A DNA stretch of 64,000 nucleotides from contig NZ_CP013949.1 in assembly GCF_000296215.2 (NCBI RefSeq), positions 4,953,501 through 5,017,500 on the forward strand, read 5' to 3'. Made by a program: the position numbers and the translations under genes. Positions 30,312 through 37,820 of the stretch are shown piece by piece (positions within the stretch are counted from its first letter, which is position 1; the number at the start of each line of letters is the position of its first letter). The DNA comes from Bradyrhizobium sp. CCGE-LA001. GTDB lineage: Bacteria > Pseudomonadota > Alphaproteobacteria > Rhizobiales > Xanthobacteraceae. A model generated the notes under the pieces. The model was given only the letters and a program-made list of their open reading frames with translations. It was not told the DNA's origin and did not search any database.

Positions 30312-30938
30312 TCAACGCGGCAATGGTGGCGGTGAATTTCGATTTGGACCAATATATCCGACCACGCTAGACCAACGGATATTGATTAGGCCGAACTCTG
30401 TATCAACCGCCAAAAATTCATCGCCATTGTGAGAGTACAATCGTTGACGCTTGATTGGCATTAGATGCCCATCAACAAGTTCTGCCCGCGTCAGCCCATT
30501 TTGTGAAAGTACATCGGCTTGCTGCTTGAGCGATAACGGCGCGATGGTCTGAAGATCATCGACCAGCGCGGTTGAGGACCAAGAAGCTGGTAATGGCCGG
30601 TCGCTATTAGTCACGTCCTTCATTCGAAACAGCAACCCTTGTGCAAGCAACGCATCTGTTTGCCGGTCCGCTTCTGCGAACATCTTAAGGCCGTTCTTAC
30701 GCGCCGCATCGGAAGCCACGCTTTCAAGAAAGCCTAGCGCGGCACCCGCACCGATTGCCCAAGTTGGTGAGCCAATAAACCCAATGCCAGTTGATACACC
30801 GCCCATCTTTGAAGCGGCCTCCGACCTAAGGCCGCTGATGACCGCGATGGCTTCTGTCGGATAGAGGGTCACACCATAGATTTTAAGCGACTGCCCGGAT
30901 GAGAGAATTGCTACGGCGTTGCTAGTGTCATCCTGCAT
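30312..30938 (-). CDS. Element protein of unknown function
   Basis: A 208-residue protein (MQDDTSNAVAILSSGQSLKI). It contains a glycine-rich hydrophobic segment (GVSTGIGFIGSPTWAIGAGAALGFLESVAS, residues about 47-76) that could be membrane-associating or a glycine zipper, then a mixed region with LLAQGLLFRMKDVTN, and a C-terminal part (YSHNGDEFLAVDTEFGLINIRWSSVVGYIG) that resembles a small beta-barrel or SH3-like fold. No signal peptide is present. I do not recognise the family. It is transcribed leftwards together with the xre gene side of the control region. Confidence 0.55.
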   Translation of the reverse strand: MQDDTSNAVAILSSGQSLKIYGVTLYPTEAIAVISGLRSEAASKMGGVSTGIGFIGSPTWAIGAGAALGFLESVASDAARKNGLKMFAEADRQTDALLAQGLLFRMKDVTNSDRPLPASWSSTALVDDLQTIAPLSLKQQADVLSQNGLTRAELVDGHLMPIKRQRLYSHNGDEFLAVDTEFGLINIRWSSVVGYIGPNRNSPPPLPR

Positions 30939-31027
30939 CGAACGTTCCGCCCCCTCTTCTAGCTGACCGACCGGAAGGTGTTTATAGTTGCACAGAGTTC
31001 ACTTGCAATGAAGCTGTGGCGCGCGGC

Positions 31028-31264
31028 TTATCCATTTTTAAGCCTCACCCCAACTCCCTTCCCGCCCTTCGCGGGAATTAGCTCTACGCCCGCCTCTTCA
31101 AGCGCGCGCTGAATAGCCTTCAGGTTCGCGGGCGTCGTCTCTCGCCGCTCGCTCTCGAAATTCTTGACCGTCGCCAAGCCGAGCGTCGCCGCTTCGGCCA
31201 AATTGGCTTGTGTCCAGCCCAAAAGCTCGCGGGCCGCACGGGACTGGCGGGGCAAAATACTCAT
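31028..31264 (-). CDS. XRE-family HTH transcriptional regulator
   Basis: A 78-residue Cro/CI-type repressor. The N-terminal 60 residues form the five-helix HTH domain: QSRAARELLGWTQANLAEAA (first helices), TLGLATVKNFESERRETTPANLKAIQRALEE (recognition helix and following). The tail EAGVELIPAKGGKGVGVRLKNG is typical of small alphaproteobacterial XRE proteins. It is divergent from the recombinase genes, and a perfect 9-bp inverted repeat lies in the 54-nt gap between them. It probably controls the lysogeny-like decision by repressing recombinase expression, and perhaps itself. Confidence 0.85.
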   Translation of the reverse strand: MSILPRQSRAARELLGWTQANLAEAATLGLATVKNFESERRETTPANLKAIQRALEEAGVELIPAKGGKGVGVRLKNG

Positions 31265-31271
31265 TCTGTCA

Positions 31272-31298
31272 CCAAAAGGATCATTGGATTCCTTTTGG
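31272..31298. promoter_or_regulatory. Perfect inverted repeat, probable XRE operator
   Basis: CCAAAAGGA (31272-31280), spacer of nine nt, TCCTTTTGG (31290-31298). It lies 7 nt upstream of the xre start and 20 nt upstream of the rightward ORF at 31319, so binding would cover both translation starts' promoters. Confidence 0.65.
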
Positions 31299-31318
31299 AT
31301 TTAACGTAGGGTACGTCA

Positions 31319-31504
31319 ATGATCCAGTCAAACCTTCAATATCCTTGTAATGACAACCGCATTCATGCCGTCGCAGGAAACGCAGCTTTAAAATTCGATA
31401 CACCGGACGAGGAAGCCTTGAAGACCTTTGTAATTGCCCTCGCGCGCCACCACGCACGGGTTGACCATCTTGCCATGGAAGCGGCCAATGACAACACGCA
31501 CTAA
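31319..31504 (+). CDS. Small protein overlapping the recombinase start
   Basis: A 61-residue protein (MIQSNLQYPCNDNRIHAVAG) with an Asp/Glu-rich helical middle (TPDEEALKTFVIALARHHAR). Its last 17 nt overlap the recombinase gene in another frame, so it is the first gene of the recombinase operon. Such short proteins could be a recombination directionality factor, which serine integrases need for excision, but there is no sequence proof. No domain recognised. Confidence 0.5.
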   Translation: MIQSNLQYPCNDNRIHAVAGNAALKFDTPDEEALKTFVIALARHHARVDHLAMEAANDNTH

Positions 31505-33152
31505 GAACGCGCGCAAAGTCGCAATATACGCCCGATATTCATCTGACCTCCAAAATGATCGATCCATTGAGCAGCAATTTGATATCTGCCGGACCTACGC
31601 CGCCAAAATGGGTTGGGTAGTGGTTGAGCAATTCGAGGACCGCGCAAAGTCTGGCGCGTCGGTCTTTGGCCGCTCAAGCTTCATCAAAATGGTTGAAGCC
31701 GCCGGACTCGCCAAATTCGACATCGTTTTGGCAGAAGATTTGGACCGGCTTTCTCGAAGCCAGCGCGATACCGCTGAACTTTATGAAGACCTAACATTCA
31801 AAGGGCTTGAAATTTACACCTGCACCGACGGCCGCATCAACGAAATGCACGTCGGCATCAAAGGCGTGATGAATAAGCTATATCTCACGAACCTTGCCAA
31901 CAAGGTGCATCGGGGACAAAAGGACGTACTGAACGACGGTCGAAATCCAGGCGGCGACATTTATGGATATAGGGTCAGGAAGGGTGAAGCCGGTATACTT
32001 GATATCGACCCTGACACTTCTAGGATCGTGAAACGAATTTTCGAAGAGTACGCGGCTGGCGCTTCACCAAGAAAAATTGCCGCTGGCCTAAACCGGGATG
32101 GCATCCCTTCGCCTCGCGGAGGCGTTTGGAACGCCTCAACGATAAATGGCAACATAGCAAGAGGCCAAGGCATCCTTCTAAATGAACGATACGCCGGTGT
32201 TGTCGTTTGGAACAAGCGAAAAAACTATAAGAACCCCAAAACCGGCAAGTTAGTGCGCCGCGACAATCCTCCATCCGAGTGGATTTATAAGGAGGTGCCG
32301 CATCTGCGCATCATAGACGAAGAACTGTTTGAAGCAGTCAAGCAGAGGCGAACTAGCGCGGGAACGCCGAACTCTCGCCGAGCACCAAGATCAAACCGTC
32401 TTCTTTCCGGCCTTCTGCGTTGCGGTGCCTGCGGTTCTGGCATGACCTTAGATGGACACGATAGAAGCGGCCCTCGCATACGATGTAGCCGACACAGGGA
32501 AAGTGGTAGCTGCGCTAATGGGACAAAGTACTACGTGGAGACAATCGAGCGATTGGTTGTTGATCGCTTGAATGACAGCATAGATAATCCACAGCGAATG
32601 GGTGAATACGTCGAAGCTTACATCGCTGAGAGACGAGCGCTGTCCGCTGCTGCCGCAAAGAACAAGGACAAGCTGTCGTCGCGTTTGGTCGCTTGCAGGA
32701 AGGAAATGGACCGGCTGATTGACGCCGTAAAGACCGGAATTTTGGAAGCTCATGAAGTGGCGGCAAAGTTAACGACCAACCGTGAAGAAGCAGCACGATT
32801 GGAAACAGAAATCGCAGCCGCAGACGAGACCATAACGAAAATCGATCTACACCCCGCTTCAGTCGCCCGCTTCAAACGGCACCTCGAAGAAGCATCAACG
32901 ATAAGCTCAGGAGAGGTAAGCGATACAGTTCGGGGTAGCATTCGCGCTTTGATCGAAACCGTTGCGGTACTTCCGCGCCAACGTGGGGAACCTTACAGAG
33001 TCCAAGTCGCAGGCCGCATAAGCGGCCTCATCGGAGAACCGGATTGTCGGCTAAACAGTGTGATCCCCTCAGCCGGCACCAGCTTTACGCGCGAGTTCGC
33101 GTCTTCAGCGCATCGCTATTTCGAGCGCAATCATCTCGCATCCGGCAACTGA
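31488..33152 (+). CDS. Large serine recombinase (integrase) crossing attR
   Basis: About 554 residues from ATG at 31488 (MTTRTKNARKVAIYARYSSD). An upstream in-frame start at 31434 lies inside the preceding gene. Catalytic domain: YARYSSDLQ with nucleophile Ser18, DLDRLSRSQRD, then the recombinase domain (PGGDIYGYRVRKG, RIFEEYAAGASPRKIAAGLNRDGI, NERYAGVVVWNK). The zinc-ribbon starts LLRCGACGSGM and continues CSRHRESGSCANG, followed by a coiled-coil region (residues about 395-470). The last 23 residues after SVIPSAGT are encoded by host DNA beyond attR. In the circular form the frame would continue IDLADKNRPGILKFGIWSE and stop. It should be the integrase of the element. Confidence 0.9.
   Translation: MTTRTKNARKVAIYARYSSDLQNDRSIEQQFDICRTYAAKMGWVVVEQFEDRAKSGASVFGRSSFIKMVEAAGLAKFDIVLAEDLDRLSRSQRDTAELYEDLTFKGLEIYTCTDGRINEMHVGIKGVMNKLYLTNLANKVHRGQKDVLNDGRNPGGDIYGYRVRKGEAGILDIDPDTSRIVKRIFEEYAAGASPRKIAAGLNRDGIPSPRGGVWNASTINGNIARGQGILLNERYAGVVVWNKRKNYKNPKTGKLVRRDNPPSEWIYKEVPHLRIIDEELFEAVKQRRTSAGTPNSRRAPRSNRLLSGLLRCGACGSGMTLDGHDRSGPRIRCSRHRESGSCANGTKYYVETIERLVVDRLNDSIDNPQRMGEYVEAYIAERRALSAAAAKNKDKLSSRLVACRKEMDRLIDAVKTGILEAHEVAAKLTTNREEAARLETEIAAADETITKIDLHPASVARFKRHLEEASTISSGEVSDTVRGSIRALIETVAVLPRQRGEPYRVQVAGRISGLIGEPDCRLNSVIPSAGTSFTREFASSAHRYFERNHLASGN
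33063..33081 (+). repeat. Right attachment-site repeat (attR)
   Basis: ATCCCCTCAGCCGGCACCA is identical to the 3' end of tRNA-Thr at 14836-14854. It lies inside the recombinase coding sequence, where it encodes IPSAGT in frame (VIPSAGTS). No remainder of a tRNA is found outside. Confidence 0.9.
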
Positions 33153-33826
33153 TCCAGCTGCCACAGCCCCAAGCTCTTGTCGCGCCAGCCGCCGCCACCC
33201 TCCTCGCAACGCTCGTTGATCAGCGCGAGCGGCGCCGGCCAGTCGAATGGCGCCTTCGCCATGTTCAGCGCACGCCAATCGCCGTCCTCGCAATCCCGAT
33301 TGTCCTGCCATTCGGGAAAGGTGGTCACCAGCAGGAAGCGCGCGCCGCTCCTCCGGAATTGCGCAAGCGCGCGAGCGATATTGGCAAAGCTCAGATGCAC
33401 CAGACAGTCCCGGCAGAGAATGACGTCGGCACGCGGCAGCGCATCGCGCGTGATGTCGGCCACGAGAAACCGGCCGGACAGTTGGTCGCGCGACGCGCGC
33501 TGGTTGTTCGCTTCGATCAGCGACGGCACGATGTCGATGCCGGTGTAATCGACATCGAGCTTCATGCGGCCGATCCAGCCGGCATCACCGCAGGGCGCAT
33601 CGAGCAGCGAGCGCGCGCCGAGTCGTTGTAGCAGCGGTGGAAGCGCTTCCCGGATCGCGGCGGTCGCCGGATCTTCCGAACCGAGGCCGGAGACCGACGT
33701 CGAAGCACCCCAAAGATTGGTCCGCTCGATCCGCTCAAAACGGGCGGCGAGATCGAGGCCCGCGAAATTCTCGCGGTCGGCGAGGAAACGCTCGTGGGCG
33801 AGCACGGGAGGACGATGGGTGATCAT
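33131..33826 (-). CDS. Class I SAM-dependent methyltransferase
   Basis: A 231-residue protein. SLLDAPCGDAGWIGRM (residues about 72-87) is motif I with the acidic-Gly SAM-binding loop. DYTGIDIVPSLIEANNQ holds the motif II acidic residue, and RADVILCRDCLVHLSFANI is motif IV/post-IV. The substrate is unknown. Its 3' end overlaps the element recombinase's host-encoded tail on the opposite strand and lies 50 nt from attR, so it was the native neighbour of tRNA-Thr. Length is normal for the family. Confidence 0.82.
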   Translation of the reverse strand: MITHRPPVLAHERFLADRENFAGLDLAARFERIERTNLWGASTSVSGLGSEDPATAAIREALPPLLQRLGARSLLDAPCGDAGWIGRMKLDVDYTGIDIVPSLIEANNQRASRDQLSGRFLVADITRDALPRADVILCRDCLVHLSFANIARALAQFRRSGARFLLVTTFPEWQDNRDCEDGDWRALNMAKAPFDWPAPLALINERCEEGGGGWRDKSLGLWQLDQLPDAR

Positions 33827-33969
33827 CTGGCAAAGCTCACATCGGGATTCCGTCGCGCTTGCACTGTACAGACGCCGGCGTCTCCGAGCTCGCCGGCATC
33901 GACCCTCAGGCCGGCTTCTGCCACTCCATGATGTGGAAATACGGGACCCTGAGGTAGCATGGGCATAAG

Positions 33970-34083
33970 ATGCGCTCCACCACGGGCAAAGAGAAAGCCA
34001 GGATCGTCGCCGGTGCGGCTACGGCCATCGTGATGACGGCCATGCTGTTCACAATCGCAATGGGATTTCTGCTGGCGCTGTAG
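33970..34083 (+). CDS. Small single-span membrane protein
   Basis: A 37-residue ORF (MRSTTGKEKARIVAGAATAI, then VMTAMLFTIAMGFLLAL). A short basic N-terminus precedes a 24-residue hydrophobic segment, which fits a single-pass inner-membrane protein with its N-terminus inside. It starts 144 nt after the methyltransferase start, in the opposite direction. Such tiny membrane proteins are common in Bradyrhizobium but rarely characterised. Low complexity makes certainty limited. Confidence 0.45.
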   Translation: MRSTTGKEKARIVAGAATAIVMTAMLFTIAMGFLLAL

Positions 34084-34266
34084 GTCGCATAGGACCGCGG
34101 ACATACGACCGCGCAAATGCATCCAGCGCATATGGTCCCGCCGGAGCCATCCGATATGATCGTTCAGCCAGTCGCGGATCATTCCTCACTTCGGGCCGGT
34201 CTCGGAGGCGGGCTGTTCCGATCGGGCCGGATCGGAACCAAGGCGTGCGGCGTTCGTTTCCGACCC

Positions 34267-34485
34267 ATGCGGATCCGGGAAGAAAACCGAAACATGTTTC
34301 TGCTGACGGCGGTGACGCTGTGCTGTGGCGCCGTGGCCGGCACGGTTGCCCTGTTCGAACCGGCGGCAGCACCCGGTCCGGCACAGCAGGTTGCCCAGCG
34401 CATGGCGATCGACGCCACCGCCCAGACGCCGGTTCGGGTCGTCGGCGCGCCGTTCGAGCCCAACGTCAATCCGCGGCAGCGATAG
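34267..34485 (+). CDS. Small anchored or exported protein, unknown
   Basis: About 72 residues from ATG at 34267 (MRIREENRNMFLLTAVTLCC), or from the internal ATG at 34294. A hydrophobic segment MFLLTAVTLCCGAVAGTVALF is followed by a Pro/Ala-rich, soluble tail (AAPGPAQQVAQRMAIDATAQ), so it is either a signal-anchored periplasmic protein or a secreted peptide. The end TPVRVVGAPFEPNVNPRQR is compact. No known domain. Confidence 0.5.
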   Translation: MRIREENRNMFLLTAVTLCCGAVAGTVALFEPAAAPGPAQQVAQRMAIDATAQTPVRVVGAPFEPNVNPRQR

Positions 34486-34488
34486 CGC

Positions 34489-34653
34489 TTACGTCGGCGA
34501 GGTCTCCGTACCCTTCTCGGGCCGGCCATGGACACGCGCCAATCCCTCAGCGAACGCGATCACCTCCGCCCGCTTGTCGGGCGGCAGCGACAGGAACGCG
34601 CGGATGAGCCTCAGGCCCTCCGCTTCGTCCACCCGTTCGTCTTCGGCATCCAT
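34489..34653 (-). CDS. Small soluble protein resembling an XRE-protein C-terminus
   Basis: A 54-residue protein from ATG at 34653, below usual gene-calling size. It reads MDAEDERVDEAEGLRLIRAF, then LSLPPDKRAEVIAFAEGLAR and an acidic tail. The LIRAFLSLPPDKRAEVIAFAEGLA part resembles the C-terminal helix pair of many rhizobial XRE repressors, without the HTH. It may be a free-standing regulator fragment or partner. Codon bias suits a real gene. Confidence 0.5.
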   Translation of the reverse strand: MDAEDERVDEAEGLRLIRAFLSLPPDKRAEVIAFAEGLARVHGRPEKGTETSPT

Positions 34654-34754
34654 CCGATCACTGTCGGCCGATCGGGAAAAATATGCAATGCCTTGCGGAC
34701 AAATCTTGATTCCATGCAGCCGGTTTGCTGGAATGGGCGCGCCTGAGGTGGATC

Positions 34755-35138
34755 ATGAAGTGGATTAGAGAACGCGACGCGCTGATCGCGCAAACCATGG
34801 CCTTCGTCCAATCGGTAACCGGCAAGACGGATCACGTCCTTCAGCCGGGCGCGCCGCCGGATTCACCTAGGGCAAGCGACGAGCTCGTCGCCGTCGAGGC
34901 CGTCACCCTCAAGACCCTCACGGTCGAGATCGAGCCGCCGCAGCCCTCTCCGCAGCCTCAAGCCCCGCCAGCGCGAGCCATCGGCGATTTCCGCAGCGAG
35001 ATGCAGGCCCGGATCGCCAATTTCCGCAAGCATCAGGAGCGATTCGAGCGCGAGCGGGAGGAATATTGCGCGGCCACCCTGACCAAACTGCGTGCCGCGA
35101 TCGACAACCCCTCTGTCCGTCCGCCGGCCGAAGACTAA
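34755..35138 (+). CDS. Hypothetical helical protein
   Basis: About 127 residues from ATG at 34755 (MKWIRERDALIAQTMAFVQS). The track's longer start at 34725 adds ten residues. An N-terminal helix is followed by a Pro-rich linker (IEPPQPSPQPQAPPAR) and a charged coiled-coil-like helix (FRSEMQARIANFRKHQERFE). There is no membrane segment. I recall similar small proteins in Bradyrhizobium only as hypotheticals. Confidence 0.6.
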   Translation: MKWIRERDALIAQTMAFVQSVTGKTDHVLQPGAPPDSPRASDELVAVEAVTLKTLTVEIEPPQPSPQPQAPPARAIGDFRSEMQARIANFRKHQERFEREREEYCAATLTKLRAAIDNPSVRPPAED

Positions 35139-35163
35139 GGCAGGCTCCGGCCATGCCAGGGGC

Positions 35164-35271
35164 TTACAGCCAGGACCAGGCCAGCCATAAATTGGCCGCG
35201 CAGGCGCCAAACAGCGCCAGCGTCAGGGGCAGGAGCATGTGCCCACAGGAGGTTTTCAGGTCGCTCGTCAT
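35164..35271 (-). CDS. Possible 35-residue membrane peptide
   Basis: MTSDLKTSCGHMLLPLTLAL, then FGACAANLWLAWSWL: a single hydrophobic span with terminal Trp residues. Start chosen as the last ATG before the hydrophobic part. Weak evidence without comparison. Confidence 0.3.
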   Translation of the reverse strand: MTSDLKTSCGHMLLPLTLALFGACAANLWLAWSWL

Positions 35272-35446
35272 GGCCAAAAACATCCGCTGATTCCGGCCGG
35301 CGAGTCCCAGGGATTCTTTTTTCCGGGATTCAGGACTCGTTAAGGACTCAAGGGCGGGGCGATTGATCACGGCCCCGTGATCGGGCCGCAGACCGGAACC
35401 CCTTCCCCCGCGAACTCGTTAAACCGCTTTCCTGGAGCGGGAAGAC

Positions 35447-35701
35447 ATGCCCTACGCCCTGTTCTGCAACGACGCCCAGATCAGCAAGGCCTATCCGAGC
35501 GAATCCGACGTCTGGAAGCTCGCGCAGCGGAGCGGTCTCGTCGTGGACGTGATCGCGGACGGTGAGCGGACAGGACCGCGCCGGGTGCTCGACAATGACT
35601 ACGAGATTGCACCGTGCCAAGCGGCGCAGGGCGAGGACCCCGCCCAGAACAAGGCTGAGGCCGACCAGCAATCGCGGATGGAGCTCGAGCTGAATTCCTG
35701 A
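35447..35701 (+). CDS. Small conserved-looking hypothetical protein
   Basis: An 84-residue soluble protein (MPYALFCNDAQISKAYPSES). It combines a likely beta-strand-rich N-terminus (DVWKLAQRSGLVVDVIADGE) with LDNDYEIAPCQA and a glutamine/glutamate-rich end. It is preceded by GGAGCGGGAAGACATG, an acceptable ribosome binding site. I recognise no domain; the family appears limited to Bradyrhizobium-like bacteria as far as I recall. Confidence 0.55.
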   Translation: MPYALFCNDAQISKAYPSESDVWKLAQRSGLVVDVIADGERTGPRRVLDNDYEIAPCQAAQGEDPAQNKAEADQQSRMELELNS

Positions 35702-35726
35702 TTTCCGGCACGAAACCGGAAGGCGC

Positions 35727-35969
35727 TCAGGGCGTGGCGGCCACGAGCGAGGCCTGCTCCCCCGGCATCGGCACGCAGGCCTTGCGGCGATGCAGCCCGC
35801 GGATCGCCCCGGTGACCTTCATCACTTTGCCCGAGGGACAGGAGGCGTCCTTGACGAAGGCCACCTCATAGGGCGCCAGCATCAGCGGCTCGGATTTGAG
35901 GATTGTCTGTGCAGAGCACGGCAAGCAGAGGGAGCACGAAAATATCACTGCCGACACCAAAATACGCAT
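35727..35969 (-). CDS. Small exported protein, unknown
   Basis: An 80-residue protein from ATG at 35969 (MRILVSAVIFSCSLCLPCSA), with a signal peptide cut after about residue 20. The mature part contains EVAFVKDASCPSGKVMKVTGAIRGLHRRKACVP, with two Cys that can form a disulfide. The longer frame from 36038 adds a charged N-terminus and is unlikely. It should be periplasmic. I recall similar small proteins in Bradyrhizobium only as uncharacterised. Confidence 0.65.
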   Translation of the reverse strand: MRILVSAVIFSCSLCLPCSAQTILKSEPLMLAPYEVAFVKDASCPSGKVMKVTGAIRGLHRRKACVPMPGEQASLVAATP

Positions 35970-36170
35970 GTCCGTCGTCCCACCAGCCCGGTAATTCTCA
36001 TATAACGCGTTCCGGAGCGCGAGTTCCGTAAATCGCAAAAATTATTTTTACTTTACCTCGGCCCCCATGACGCGCGTGAGAAGGCGCGCCAGCATCGTTT
36101 GCAAGCAAATGACGCGCCAGATGGTTCACGCAAAGCAAACACGCGCCGGGTCACAAGCGTCCGGCAAACG

Positions 36171-36195
36171 AAAGGCCGGCGGGAAGCCGGCCTTT
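36171..36195 (-). terminator. Intrinsic terminator of the outer membrane protein gene
   Basis: AAAGGCCGGC, loop GGGAA, GCCGGCCTTT: ten perfect pairs, followed on the minus strand by CGTTTGCC. It lies 26 nt after the stop of the 36221 gene. Confidence 0.8.
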
Positions 36196-36220
36196 GTCAG
36201 ATCGTGGAGGTTGGCGTCGG

Positions 36221-36934
36221 TCAGTAGCGCGAGGCCGCCGGACCGCCCCATCCGAAGCGGTAGTTCACGCCAACCTTGGCGGTATGCTCGTCCTCCCGGC
36301 CGCGGACACCGACGATGTCCGCCGGACCCGAGGTGAAGGTCGTGCTGCCAAAATTGTAATACTGGTACTCGGCCTTGGCCGACCAGTTCGGCGCGAACAT
36401 GTATTCGAGGCCGGCGCCGACGGTGTAGCCGTCCTTGCTGTTGCCGGTGGTGGTGAAGGCCTGAGGCACGCCTGCGATGTTCACGCCAAGGCCGTTATTG
36501 CGCCAGGCATAACCACCCTTGGCATAGAGCAGCGTCGGTCCCCAGGTGTAGCCGATGCGGCCAGTCACGGAGCCCAGTTGGTCGGTGTTGGACGTCACCT
36601 GCGTGCCCAGCGGGAAGGTGACACCGTTGTTGTTGGTCGGCAGCCAGGAATACTGAGCCTCGATACCCACCACCCAATTGGGTGCGAACTGATAATCGAA
36701 GCCACCTTGCACGCCGCCGAGGAAGCGGGCGTCGCTCGACTGGAAGCTGCTGTCGCCGGCGAAAGCGCCGCCGACATGGCCGCCGATGTAGAAACCGGTC
36801 CAATTGTAAATCACCTGCGGCGGCGTATAGGCCGGCGCCTTGGTGTAAGGGCGCGGCTGCATGTCGGCGGCTGCGGCCGGTCCGGCCAGCGCCAGCAGAG
36901 CGACTGCGCCGAGCAAAATCTTTCTCATAGTCAT
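36221..36934 (-). CDS. Outer membrane beta-barrel protein (Omp25/Omp31-like)
   Basis: About 237 residues from ATG at 36934 (MTMRKILLGAVALLALAGPA), with a signal peptide. The track's start at 37042 adds 36 basic residues and would hide it. Mature part: YNWTGFYIGGHVGGAFAGDSSF (first strand), GGFDYQFAPNWVVGIEAQYSWL, TGRIGYTWGPTLLYAKGGYAW, LEYMFAPNWSAKAEYQYYNFG, and the C-terminal strand HTAKVGVNYRFGWGGPAASRY. The alternating pattern and aromatic girdles fit an eight-stranded barrel common in Rhizobiales surfaces. It is monocistronic with a strong terminator. Confidence 0.9.
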   Translation of the reverse strand: MTMRKILLGAVALLALAGPAAAADMQPRPYTKAPAYTPPQVIYNWTGFYIGGHVGGAFAGDSSFQSSDARFLGGVQGGFDYQFAPNWVVGIEAQYSWLPTNNNGVTFPLGTQVTSNTDQLGSVTGRIGYTWGPTLLYAKGGYAWRNNGLGVNIAGVPQAFTTTGNSKDGYTVGAGLEYMFAPNWSAKAEYQYYNFGSTTFTSGPADIVGVRGREDEHTAKVGVNYRFGWGGPAASRY

Positions 36935-37214
36935 CCCCGTTCTTTCATAAACGACACTCAGGAAACAACGTGGCCTGAATTGGGTTGCTTCGCGGCGATG
37001 CCGGAACGTTGATCGTTCGTTACTGTGACGGGGCGGCAACAACGCGATTTTGTTCCGTCCTGCCGCCTGCCCCGACTATTTTTTTCGTCAGCGCGAGGCC
37101 TGCCGTAACCATTTGTCGCAAGGCCAAATCACCCAGTTCAAAGCTCGCCAAAATGTGATCCAGCGGCTCCGGCGCGGTCTGTCGCAGCACGAGGGAATGA
37201 AGCCGGGCTTTGCG

Positions 37215-37637
37215 CTACCGCGTCATCTTTTCCAGTTCCGGAAAGGCTGCGTAAACCGCGCCGGCACAGAGCTCATTGGTGCGATCGACCACCCGATCGG
37301 CCCGCCCGTTGACGAAGATCACCGCCCGCTCGCGCATGCCCTTGTAGCTGCCGTCGGTCTCGCGCGGGGTGAAGTGCAGACAGCTCACGTAGAACTGGCG
37401 CCCGCCAACCTCGCGCTGCACCGGCTCGGCCATGCTGGCCTCGCGCACGCCGACCGGGTTGTTGAGATAGGTCCGCATCAGGGCGAGCGTGTCGCTGCGG
37501 AAATTATCGGGAAACGGCTGCGGCCCTCCGGCTTGGCCCCCACCCCACAGCGACGGCCGGTCAGTGTCGCTGCCGAAACAGGCCGCGAGCGCCAACGGCA
37601 ACGCCAATATCACCGCACATCTCGCCAGTCGCCCCAC
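37215..37637 (-). CDS. Lipoprotein of unknown function
   Basis: About 140 residues from a GTG at 37637 (VGRLARCAVILALPLALAAC), with a lipobox LAAC and cleavage before that Cys. Earlier in-frame codons extend to 37790 but read as a basic, unlikely N-terminus. The mature protein contains FPDNFRSDTLALMRTYLNNPVGV, REVGGRQFYVSCLHFTPRE and a basic end. It should be anchored in the inner or outer membrane. No family recognised, although similar lipoproteins are frequent in Bradyrhizobium as I recall. Confidence 0.65.
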   Translation of the reverse strand: MGRLARCAVILALPLALAACFGSDTDRPSLWGGGQAGGPQPFPDNFRSDTLALMRTYLNNPVGVREASMAEPVQREVGGRQFYVSCLHFTPRETDGSYKGMRERAVIFVNGRADRVVDRTNELCAGAVYAAFPELEKMTR

Positions 37638-37820
37638 AGGCCCCGCTCTCCGCTCGATCAGACTCGAAGACGTTCTTAGCTCCAAGCCTGCGCGAAGGGA
37701 ATTCGCCTCCAGCGACGCAACAGCGCACCGGCCCGCCGCCAGACGTGGCGAGCGGACCGGGCCTGAATTCCACACGCGGCGGCAGGGCAATGCCAGGGAT
37801 GCCGCCGCGCGGGATCAGCC

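Larger units (their letters stand above)
14836..33081 (+). mobile_element. Phage satellite-like or reduced prophage element in tRNA-Thr
   Basis: The 19-bp direct repeat ATCCCCTCAGCCGGCACCA bounds about 18.2 kb, and unit length without one repeat is 18,227 bp. Inside are two serine recombinases, a RepA-like ATPase with iteron-like repeats, TerS, primase-polymerase, an HK97 portal, prohead protease and capsid protein, XRE regulation and cargo. The base composition is visibly less GC-rich than in the flanks and codon use is less biased. No large terminase, head-tail joining, tail, holin or endolysin gene is seen. This gene set resembles capsid-encoding phage satellites more than a complete prophage, but gene loss from a prophage cannot be excluded. 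Confidence 0.85.

Noticed and set aside
14836..33081. CRISPR array or known defence system in the element
   Set aside because: No regularly spaced repeats with unique spacers, and no recognised defence domain in any protein.
33823..34182. Minus-strand 119-codon frame
   Set aside because: Antisense to a better small membrane ORF and rich in His/Arg as typical of shadow frames.
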